Shown here in pieces: positions 57,840 through 64,000 of a stretch of 64,000 bases of DNA. A program made the translations under genes and the position numbers. The stretch lies in the NCBI GenBank assembly GCA_963644945.1, contig CAVIQK010000006.1, positions 41,576 through 105,575 on the forward strand. Reading direction: 5' to 3'. Positions within the stretch are counted from its first letter, which is position 1. Every line of letters begins with the position of its first letter. The notes under the pieces are model-generated. The model saw nothing but the letters and a program-made list of their open reading frames with translations. It was not told the DNA's origin and ran no database searches. This DNA comes from CAVIQK01 sp963644945 (lineage in GTDB: Bacteria; Bacillota; Clostridia; Christensenellales; DTU072).

Positions 57840-58808
57840 ATGAGAAAAATAGCAGTGCTAACTTCGGGCGGAGATTCTCCGGGAATGAATGCGGCAATAA
57901 GAGCCGTTGTGAGATCTGCCTTAGTTGCCAACATGGATGTATATGGCGTCGAGAGAGGCTATGTAGGACTTATCAACGGATTGCTTGAAAAAATGGACCG
58001 CCGTTCGGTTTCCGATACAGTCCATAGAGGAGGCACTATACTCAAAACGGCTAGATGCCCCGAGTTTACCACTTACGAAGGTAGAAAACAAGCAGCCGAT
58101 GTTCTCAATGCATACGGAATAGACGGCTTAGTAGTAATCGGTGGCGACGGAAGTTTCAAGGGCATGCAAGCCCTTTATGAAGATTTTGGAGTAAATTGTG
58201 TAGGTATTCCCGGCACAATTGACAACGATTTGCAATATACCGACTACACCATAGGCTTTGACACCGCAGTCAACACCGTTCTCAATGCGGTTTCATCCGT
58301 AAGAGATACGATGAAGAGCCATGACAGAGCATGTGTTATCGAGGTAATGGGCAGACATTGCGGCGACATAGCGATTTATGCAGGTCTTGCAGGCGGAGCC
58401 GAATTTGTTTTGGTTCCGGAAATTCCTTTCGACATGGACGATATTGTCAAGGAACTAAAACGCAACAGACTCAAAGGAAAAACATCGAACATTGTCATTT
58501 TGGCTGAAGGCGCAGGAGATTGCTACCAATTCAAAAAAGATATCGAGGCAAGAGATCCGTCACTGGTTATGCATACGGTAAAACTCGGATACATCCAAAG
58601 AGGCGGTACCCCTTCGATGGCAGATAGAATTTTAGCGGCTCGCTGTGGAGCAAAAGCAATAGAATTACTTCAATCGGACGAAAAGGGAGCCTTTGTAGTA
58701 GGCATCAAAAACGGTCAAATGGTATCCATGCGAGTAGATGAAGCACTGGCTCTTCCTCGCACAATCGACAAAGATTTATACAAAATAGCCGAAATACTCG
58801 GAAAATAG
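57840..58808 (+). CDS. pfkA: ATP-dependent 6-phosphofructokinase
   Basis: Glycolytic phosphorylation of fructose-6-phosphate; 322 aa, typical of bacterial PfkA. ATP site: LTSGGDSPGMNAAIRAVVR at the start and GGDGSFKG (Gly at the position that distinguishes ATP from PPi users). Catalytic segment GIPGTIDNDLQYTDYTIGFDTA, with G at the position where PPi enzymes have K. EVMGRHCGDIA and IQRGGTPSMADRI are also standard. RBS TTAGGAG. Followed 31 bases later by the PPi-type enzyme. Confidence 0.95.
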   Translation: MRKIAVLTSGGDSPGMNAAIRAVVRSALVANMDVYGVERGYVGLINGLLEKMDRRSVSDTVHRGGTILKTARCPEFTTYEGRKQAADVLNAYGIDGLVVIGGDGSFKGMQALYEDFGVNCVGIPGTIDNDLQYTDYTIGFDTAVNTVLNAVSSVRDTMKSHDRACVIEVMGRHCGDIAIYAGLAGGAEFVLVPEIPFDMDDIVKELKRNRLKGKTSNIVILAEGAGDCYQFKKDIEARDPSLVMHTVKLGYIQRGGTPSMADRILAARCGAKAIELLQSDEKGAFVVGIKNGQMVSMRVDEALALPRTIDKDLYKIAEILGK

Positions 58809-58839
58809 TAAATAAAAATTATCACAACGGAGGCAAAAA

Positions 58840-60090
58840 ATGAAAGAATTAAAAGGCGCATTGATTTTTGGTCAATCAGGTGGTCCTTCATCAGTTATCA
58901 ACAGTAGTGCAGCAGGTGTATTTACCGAAGCACTAAAACAAGGCAATATCACGGCAGTTTACGGAGCCGCTCACGGAATAAAAGGTGTTCTCAACGAAGA
59001 ATTTTATGACATCGGAAAAGAAGATATGCAAGAACTCATGCTTCTCAAAAATACACCTTCATCTGCTCTTGGTTCGGTAAGATATAAATTAAAAGACGCC
59101 AAAGTCGATGCAACCGATTACAACAGACTTCTCGAAGTATTCAAGAAGTACAACATCCGTTATTTCTTCTACAACGGTGGCAACGATTCAATGGATACAT
59201 GCAACAAGATTTCCAAGTTCATGAAAAAATCCGGTTGGGAATGCAGAGTCATGGGTGTTCCCAAAACCATCGACAACGACCTCTACGGCACAGACCACTG
59301 CCCCGGATATGCATCCGCCGCAAAATATGTCGCCACCTCGATTATGGAACTAAAATTGGATGCAACAGTCTATGACACCCCGATGATCACTGTTGTCGAA
59401 ATCATGGGAAGACATGCCGGTTGGCTAACAGCCGCCTCGGCACTTGCCGGATATAAAGGACTCGGCCCCGATCTAATTTATCTTCCCGAAGTTCCCTTCA
59501 CAGTTGACAAATTCTTAGCCGACGTAGAAAAGAAATACAAAGAAAACAACGGCAAAGTCATGATTGCTGTTTCCGAAGGAATAGCCGACGAAAACGGCAC
59601 CTTGATTGCAGAGAAGATGTCCGAAAACGTAGCAAAAGACAGTTTCGGTCACGTCCAACTCGGTGGTGTCGGTCAAATGCTTGCCAATCTTTGTAAACAA
59701 AAATTCGGAGCAAAAACAAGAGGAATCGAATTTTCGCTCATGCAACGTTGCGGTGCACACCTTGCATCCAAAGTTGACGTCGAAGAAGCCTTCAAGTCAG
59801 GTGCCGCTGCGGTAAAATATGCAGTCAGAGGCACAACAGACAAAATGGTCGTTCTCAATCGTACTTACGACAAAAACGGCAAATATAAATGCAAAATCGG
59901 TGTAGTAGGTCTCAAAATGGCAGCCAACACCGAGAAGAAAATTCCTCAAGAATGGATTACCGAAAACGGCACAATGGTAGGAAAAGAGTTTATAGACTAT
60001 GCTCTTCCCCTAATTCAAGGCGAATCTAAAGCCCCTCTAGAAGAAGGACTTCCCAGATTTGCAAAATTAAAAAAGGTACTTGTAAAATAA
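58840..60090 (+). CDS. PPi-type 6-phosphofructokinase
   Basis: 416 aa, longer than PfkA. The two positions that define phosphoryl-donor choice read as in pyrophosphate-dependent enzymes: GGNDSMDT (Asp in place of Gly) and GVPKTIDNDLYGTDH (Lys in place of Gly). Starts GALIFGQSGGPSSVINSSA, and has VEIMGRHAGWLTAAS. The reaction is reversible and saves ATP by using pyrophosphate; it may also act on sedoheptulose-7-phosphate in related anaerobes. RBS CGGAGG. Adjacent to ATP-PfkA, so both donor types are made from neighbouring genes. Confidence 0.92.
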   Translation: MKELKGALIFGQSGGPSSVINSSAAGVFTEALKQGNITAVYGAAHGIKGVLNEEFYDIGKEDMQELMLLKNTPSSALGSVRYKLKDAKVDATDYNRLLEVFKKYNIRYFFYNGGNDSMDTCNKISKFMKKSGWECRVMGVPKTIDNDLYGTDHCPGYASAAKYVATSIMELKLDATVYDTPMITVVEIMGRHAGWLTAASALAGYKGLGPDLIYLPEVPFTVDKFLADVEKKYKENNGKVMIAVSEGIADENGTLIAEKMSENVAKDSFGHVQLGGVGQMLANLCKQKFGAKTRGIEFSLMQRCGAHLASKVDVEEAFKSGAAAVKYAVRGTTDKMVVLNRTYDKNGKYKCKIGVVGLKMAANTEKKIPQEWITENGTMVGKEFIDYALPLIQGESKAPLEEGLPRFAKLKKVLVK

Positions 60091-60159
60091 TAATAAAACT
60101 TTATAAGTCAAAGCAACTCGACAACACTTCTCAAAATACAACAACGGAGAGAAAAAAGT

Positions 60160-61686
60160 ATGGAAAAAATCGCGATTATCGACATAGGATCTAACACTGC
60201 TCGTCTTGTTATCGTCAAAGTCTTGGAAGGCGGTTATTTCAAAGTCATTGACGAATTAAAAGAACCGGTCCGCCTTGCTCAAGATATGGAAATAGACGGA
60301 TTCTTACGTCCTTTGAGAATTCAACAGATGATCAAGACCTTAAAAATGTTCAAGACTCTTTACGAAAGCCACAAAGTCACCAAAGTTTTTGCTTATGGTA
60401 CTGCGGCGGTAAGGGCAGCAAAAAACCAAAAAGCATTTGTTGAAGACGTTTACAATTATACAGGTATAAAACTCCAAGTCTTAACAGAACTCGAAGAGGC
60501 TTCTTTGGTATATACAGGTGTCATCAATTCAATGGATGTCCCCAAAGGCCTAGTCGTAGATATCGGCGGAGGTAGCACCAAGGTAATCTACTACAATCGT
60601 AGAGTGCTTATCAATGAGCATACTCTTCCGTTCGGAGCAGTGACTCTTACGGATAAATTCCAAAAAGAAGCAGGCACCCCCGAAGAAAGAGCCGACAAAA
60701 TAGTAGAATATGTTGTTGAAAAAATCAAAGAAGAAACTCCTTGGATAAATACGATAGAACCCGATGTTCAACTTATCGCAGTCGGTGGTTCTATGCGCAA
60801 CCTCGGAAGAATTTCTCGTAGATTAAAACGTTATCCCCTCGATATGTCGCACAATTATCATATCGGAATAGCGGAATTTGATTCTATTTTTGACACAATC
60901 AAAACCCTCGAAATCGAGAAAACTGCCAAAATCAAAGGACTCTCGTCCGCAAGAGCCGATATTTTCCCCGCAGCCCTTGCAGTATTGTCCGCAGTGCTAA
61001 AAGTTTCCAACTTCCCCGAAATTATAATAGGCGGAGCCGGAATGAGAGAAGGTGCGATGTTCCGTTATGCGGTACCGTCCACCCACGAAAAACCGATTTC
61101 GGACGTTCTCGGACACAGCATTTACACAATGCTCAATTATTTTGATTGCAATATACCTCATGCAGAACATGTCTTTAATTTGTCACTTCAACTTTATAGA
61201 CAATTAAAAGTTCTTCATAAACTCCCGAGACCTTATATAAAGATTTTGAGAATTGCATCAATGTTACATGATATAGGTAGCAGTTTCCGTTATTACGAAC
61301 ATTACAAACACTCATGCTATTGCATCATGAACAGCAATCTTTACGGTGTATCGCAAAAAGAAATTGTCATCGCCGCATTGGTATCCGCAATGCATGAACG
61401 CAATGTGTTTGAAATAGCCCAATCTGAATTCAGTTCATATCTCACACTTCTCAACGAAGAAGAGATCGATGCAATCAAAAAACTCGCCGTAATCGTTCGT
61501 ATTGCCGAATGCTTCGACAGAAGTTCCGGCGGCAACATTACCGGTATTGTTTGCGATGTTTTGGGCGATTCTGTTATCTTAAAAACCGAAACAACCGGTG
61601 CAGATGTCACATTGGAAATAAAAGATGCATTGACAACACTACAAGACTTTAGAAAGGCATTCCATAAAAACTTGGAGATTCTTTAA
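60160..61686 (+). CDS. Ppx/GppA-family phosphatase
   Basis: 508 aa. N-terminal ASKHA-fold exopolyphosphatase/guanosine pentaphosphatase domain: IIDIGSNTARLVIVKV, then AYGTAAVRAAKN, then VVDIGGGSTKVIYY; C-terminal HD-like domain from about 310 with SMLHDIGSSFRYYEHYKHS. Degrades polyphosphate or (p)ppGpp-type nucleotides. RBS CGGAGAG. Follows the two phosphofructokinases by about 70 bases and overlaps the MreB-like gene by one base; polyphosphate/PPi metabolism may be the common theme. Confidence 0.9.
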   Translation: MEKIAIIDIGSNTARLVIVKVLEGGYFKVIDELKEPVRLAQDMEIDGFLRPLRIQQMIKTLKMFKTLYESHKVTKVFAYGTAAVRAAKNQKAFVEDVYNYTGIKLQVLTELEEASLVYTGVINSMDVPKGLVVDIGGGSTKVIYYNRRVLINEHTLPFGAVTLTDKFQKEAGTPEERADKIVEYVVEKIKEETPWINTIEPDVQLIAVGGSMRNLGRISRRLKRYPLDMSHNYHIGIAEFDSIFDTIKTLEIEKTAKIKGLSSARADIFPAALAVLSAVLKVSNFPEIIIGGAGMREGAMFRYAVPSTHEKPISDVLGHSIYTMLNYFDCNIPHAEHVFNLSLQLYRQLKVLHKLPRPYIKILRIASMLHDIGSSFRYYEHYKHSCYCIMNSNLYGVSQKEIVIAALVSAMHERNVFEIAQSEFSSYLTLLNEEEIDAIKKLAVIVRIAECFDRSSGGNITGIVCDVLGDSVILKTETTGADVTLEIKDALTTLQDFRKAFHKNLEIL

Positions 61687-62654
61687 TGAATAGAAGAAAA
61701 GACGTTTTTATAGATTTAGGTACTGCATATATCACTCTCTATGAGGGTGGTTCGGTGCTTACCCGTCAACTAAACGTCGGTATATTTTCTTCAAGGAAAG
61801 GAAAACTAGAACTTTTATCTTACGGCAATGCCACAGTAGGAGCAAAAATTACCGAAGATGTTGAAAAAATTACTCCGGTAGTCGATGGAGTGCTTGTCAA
61901 CTCCGAAGCAGAATCTTTGATTATAAAAAGACTGTTCAGTGATATTCATACGAAGTCATTGTTCGAAGCAACAAGGGTATATGTTGTGATTTCATGCGGT
62001 CTTACTGCACTCGAAAAAGACGAAGTCGAAAAAGTCTTCAACAAAATCGGCTATCGAGATGTCGTGATGATAGAAAGCGTTTTATCTGTTTTGCCGTATG
62101 CCGACTACAAAGATTCTCTTGTAGCGATATACGGAGCAGGTAGCCTAGAAGTAGGAGTAGTTGGAGAAAACGGCATAATATCTGCATGTTCTCTCAATAT
62201 CGGAGGCAATGTAATTTCCGACAAAATATCCGATTATATCCTATCTAAATATAATGTAAAAGTGGCGAAAGCATCTATCGAACACCTAAAAACATCTACT
62301 CTGTCACTTACAAAAGACGATATGACTACCGCCGAAGTGTGGGGAAGAGATATAATTGACGGAAAAAACAAAAGCATTGTGCTAAAAAGCGAAATGTTTA
62401 GACTGACGTTAGAAGATATTTATGCTAAAACCGTCGATGCTATTCAATCGTTATTGACGACAATTCCCATCAATATTCTTCCTACGGTAAAAGCAAGAGG
62501 TTTATATCTTTTCGGAGGCGGAGCCGAAATGAGAGGACTACAAGATTTTTTGGAGTCAAAACTCGCAATGAAAGTCAATTCCGTAGGCGACAAAAGACTT
62601 ACTGTAATTAAAGGAATTGCAAAACTCATAGAAGACAACAAATATAATTTTTAA
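61686..62654 (+). CDS. Divergent MreB-like actin homologue
   Basis: 322 aa. Follows the MreB layout from end to end: phosphate-1 loop IDLGTAYITLYEGG, VYVVISCGLTALEKDEVEK, then the phosphate-2 segment, GGNVISDKISDYILSKYNVKV, and adenosine motif LYLFGGGAEMRGLQDFL. The phosphate-2 motif, VDIGGGTT in MreB, reads AIYGAGSLE: the aspartate is Tyr. ATP hydrolysis may therefore be lost or altered. No amphipathic MreB N-terminus. It is coupled to the Ppx/GppA gene by a one-base overlap (both are ASKHA folds but otherwise unlike). Shape or division role is possible but unproven. Confidence 0.8.
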   Translation: MNRRKDVFIDLGTAYITLYEGGSVLTRQLNVGIFSSRKGKLELLSYGNATVGAKITEDVEKITPVVDGVLVNSEAESLIIKRLFSDIHTKSLFEATRVYVVISCGLTALEKDEVEKVFNKIGYRDVVMIESVLSVLPYADYKDSLVAIYGAGSLEVGVVGENGIISACSLNIGGNVISDKISDYILSKYNVKVAKASIEHLKTSTLSLTKDDMTTAEVWGRDIIDGKNKSIVLKSEMFRLTLEDIYAKTVDAIQSLLTTIPINILPTVKARGLYLFGGGAEMRGLQDFLESKLAMKVNSVGDKRLTVIKGIAKLIEDNKYNF

Positions 62655-62672
62655 TAAATTTGGAGGTAGAGA

Positions 62673-63260
62673 ATGAACAAGTTTGATTTACAACATATGC
62701 TGGATATTGACAAGTGGATGCTGTCTGAAAAGAACGGTTACGATATGTGTGGCAATATGTACTATTGCGAATTCTGCGACAAACACGAAATTTGTCCCTG
62801 TGCCAATGCAAAACTTAGATATGATGCTCACCAACAAACAGAGGCAAAAACCGTCGAAAATGTTGACGAAAAACCGGCAAAGAAAAAGAAGATAGTACGT
62901 AGCCATCAAGAAAAATATGATATGGCATCGGATATTCTCAAAGAAAGGTACGCACAAATTCGTGAAGAGATGCTTTCATATAAAGATGTCACATCGAGAG
63001 TTTCCAAGCGCTGTGACTCATATAGAGCTCATTGCGAGTTCATCGCACGTGTATTTGTCACCGGAAAGAGCCTAAAAATGTATTTTCCTCTTGATCCCCA
63101 AGATCCCGAACTTGCAAAATATCCGCACATTGACGTCAATTACAAGAAAACCATCAACGAAACACCTTTCTCGTTCAAAGTCAACAGCAAACTTGCAGTA
63201 AAAAGAGCAAAAGAGTTAATTGCAATTGTCTGCGAAGAAAAAGGATTAAAGAAGAAATAA
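62673..63260 (+). CDS. Small cysteine-rich protein carrying the unnamed domain of the fibre operon
   Basis: 195 aa. N-terminal Cys cluster (CGNMYYCEFCDKHEICPCANA, six Cys/His ligands over about 20 residues, near 28-48) that looks metal-binding, then a Lys-rich linker, then a domain (about 85-190) matching the duplicated domain of the 801-aa protein at 37916: EEMLSYKDVTSRVSKR, VTGKSLKMYFPLD, KVNSKLAVKRAKELI. No known name for this domain comes to mind. RBS TTGGAGG. Last gene of the Ppx-actin cluster, ending in a bidirectional terminator shared with hsp20. Confidence 0.82.
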   Translation: MNKFDLQHMLDIDKWMLSEKNGYDMCGNMYYCEFCDKHEICPCANAKLRYDAHQQTEAKTVENVDEKPAKKKKIVRSHQEKYDMASDILKERYAQIREEMLSYKDVTSRVSKRCDSYRAHCEFIARVFVTGKSLKMYFPLDPQDPELAKYPHIDVNYKKTINETPFSFKVNSKLAVKRAKELIAIVCEEKGLKKK

Positions 63261-63277
63261 TATTCATTATAAATAAA

Positions 63278-63309
63278 AAAAGGACGGAGCAAAATCGCTC
63301 CGTCCTTTT
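63278..63309. terminator. Bidirectional terminator between the 62673 gene and hsp20
   Basis: AAAAGGACGGAGC (63278-63290) and GCTCCGTCCTTTT (63297-63309) form a 13-bp stem with a 6-base loop; the A and T ends supply U-runs in either direction. Lies between convergent genes. Confidence 0.95.
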
Positions 63310-63325
63310 CAATTTGTCAACAATA

Positions 63326-63742
63326 CTAATCAATAAGAATTCTCTTTTTTGATTCGACTTTTTCTTTATCCTCTTTGGGAATATTGAGTCTAAGAATGCC
63401 GTCCTTAAATTCTGCCTTGATGTCTTTTTCGTCAATTTCTCCGACATAAAAACTTCTCGACATGTTAATAGATCTTCTTTCTCTTACAATGTAGTTATGT
63501 TTGGATTTTTCTTCTTTTTGTTCGGAAGTTTCCTTCACATCTACCGTAACATATCCGTTTTCATATTCAACAGAGATATTGTTTTTGTCAACACCCGGAA
63601 GTTCAACTTCCATTAAATAATTTTCGCCTTCGTCTTTTACGTCGGTACGCATAAGACCTTCGGTTTTTCTGTCTCTCAGTGTCGGTGCAAAAAATTCATC
63701 GAAGAAGGGATCATAATAATTGTTGTTTGATAGTAGTTTCAT
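63326..63742 (-). CDS. Small heat-shock protein Hsp20
   Basis: 138 aa ATP-independent chaperone. Alpha-crystallin domain about residues 30-125, with MEVELPGVDKNNISVEYENG and SFYVGEIDEKDIKAEFKDGIL, and a C-terminal I-x-I type motif (RILID). N-terminal arm MKLLSNNNYYDPFFDEFF is typical. RBS GGAGG. Its promoter has a CIRCE-like operator right at the start site, so HrcA repression released on heat shock is expected. Confidence 0.94.
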   Translation of the reverse strand: MKLLSNNNYYDPFFDEFFAPTLRDRKTEGLMRTDVKDEGENYLMEVELPGVDKNNISVEYENGYVTVDVKETSEQKEEKSKHNYIVRERRSINMSRSFYVGEIDEKDIKAEFKDGILRLNIPKEDKEKVESKKRILID

Positions 63743-63786
63743 ATTAAGCCTCCAAATTCTTTATTTGCAAACGGTTTTGTGTTTTG

Positions 63787-63813
63787 CTAGCACTCTTACC
63801 TTTTGACTGCTAA
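63787..63813 (-). promoter_or_regulatory. CIRCE operator of hsp20
   Basis: On the minus strand: TTAGCAGTC, nine bases, GAGTGCTAG. The HrcA consensus is TTAGCACTC-N9-GAGTGCTAA, so two of eighteen conserved bases differ. It sits directly downstream of the -10 box, covering the predicted start point. Confidence 0.88.
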
Positions 63814-63843
63814 ATTATATAACCCCACTTTACCATTTGTCAA
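63814..63843 (-). promoter_or_regulatory. Promoter of hsp20
   Basis: On the minus strand: TTGACA (63843-63838), 18-base spacer, TATAAT (63819-63814). Consensus hexamers. From here to 64000 I see only AT-rich sequence with no gene. Confidence 0.8.
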
Positions 63844-64000
63844 TAGTTTTTTCAAAAAAAATTAAAAAAATTTTTATTGTGTTCGATTTTATTGTTTTGC
63901 GACTATTCATCAAAGATATTCTGTGCGAATTACTAAAAAATAAATAAGAGAACCCTCTTTATAGAAAAACAAATTGTTACTTTTTAGCAATCAAATATAC

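Noticed and set aside
1..64000. CRISPR arrays, insertion sequences, phage genes, integrase or att sites
   Set aside because: None seen: no regularly spaced repeats, no transposase or integrase-like product, and the only tRNA has no repeated 3' end nearby.

Overview
The window reads as a piece of an anaerobic, fermentative Bacillota (Firmicutes) chromosome, most likely an uncultured Clostridia lineage; a gut-associated Christensenellales-like group is a guess, not a demonstration. The evidence is the gene content: HprK/WhiA/HPr-like cluster, a six-subunit Rnf complex, formate-tetrahydrofolate ligase, split transketolase, L27 with a cleavable N-terminus next to Prp, SipW-type signal peptidases, and CIRCE control of hsp20. 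Promoters are classic sigma-A type, usually with a 17-base spacer and often an extended -10. Ten Ns at 57687-57696 mark a scaffold gap, so this is a draft or metagenome assembly. Nearly all genes are on the + strand; only brnQ and hsp20 are on the - strand.

Layout. 1-8110: uvrC (cut by the window edge), a HAD phosphatase, hprK, whiA, an HPr-like protein that lacks the phosphocarrier histidine, and dnaE. 8224-15146: a coiled-coil protein and a 1,813-residue surface lipoprotein that also carries a C-terminal membrane anchor. 15297-20262: rnfCDGEAB. 20345-31043: a lipoprotein with an apparently leaderless transcript, ywlC, rpiB, HU, glucokinase, a glycoside-hydrolase-like protein, the L21-Prp-L27 operon, a DNA glycosylase, a NYN-domain protein and fhs. 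31053-32417: a FAD-dependent dehydrogenase.

32418-43584 is the most interesting region. A sigma-A promoter, a cyclic-di-GMP-I riboswitch aptamer and an overlapping terminator precede about 10.8 kb of co-oriented genes: a degenerate EAL protein, a membrane-anchored camelysin/TasA-like protein, a small secreted protein with a SipW-type signal peptide, a SipW-type signal peptidase, a membrane-anchored McrB-like AAA+ ATPase, an 801-residue partner carrying two copies of an unnamed domain, a second SipW-type signal peptidase, a small helical protein, and a membrane sensor with degenerate GGDEF and intact-looking EAL domains. My reading is a c-di-GMP-controlled system for building a surface fibre or matrix, with a built-in phosphodiesterase for feedback. 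The AAA+ pair resembles McrBC-type modules but has no recognisable nuclease and sits in a secretion context.

43651-63742: tRNA-Glu, two HAD phosphatases, brnQ (- strand), glpK, an alpha/beta hydrolase, a beta-helix lipoprotein, thrS, split transketolase, infC-rpmI-rplT, a TrmH-family methylase, a YebC protein, a flavin-binding-type protein, then two phosphofructokinases (one ATP-type, one PPi-type), a Ppx/GppA phosphatase, a divergent MreB-like actin, a small cysteine-rich protein that carries the same unnamed domain as the fibre-operon partner, and hsp20.

Four copies of a 20-bp palindrome (TTTGTA-N8-TACAAA type) lie in intergenic spaces and were not explained by any gene. All coordinates and motifs were read by eye; family names rest on motif recognition, not on database searches.
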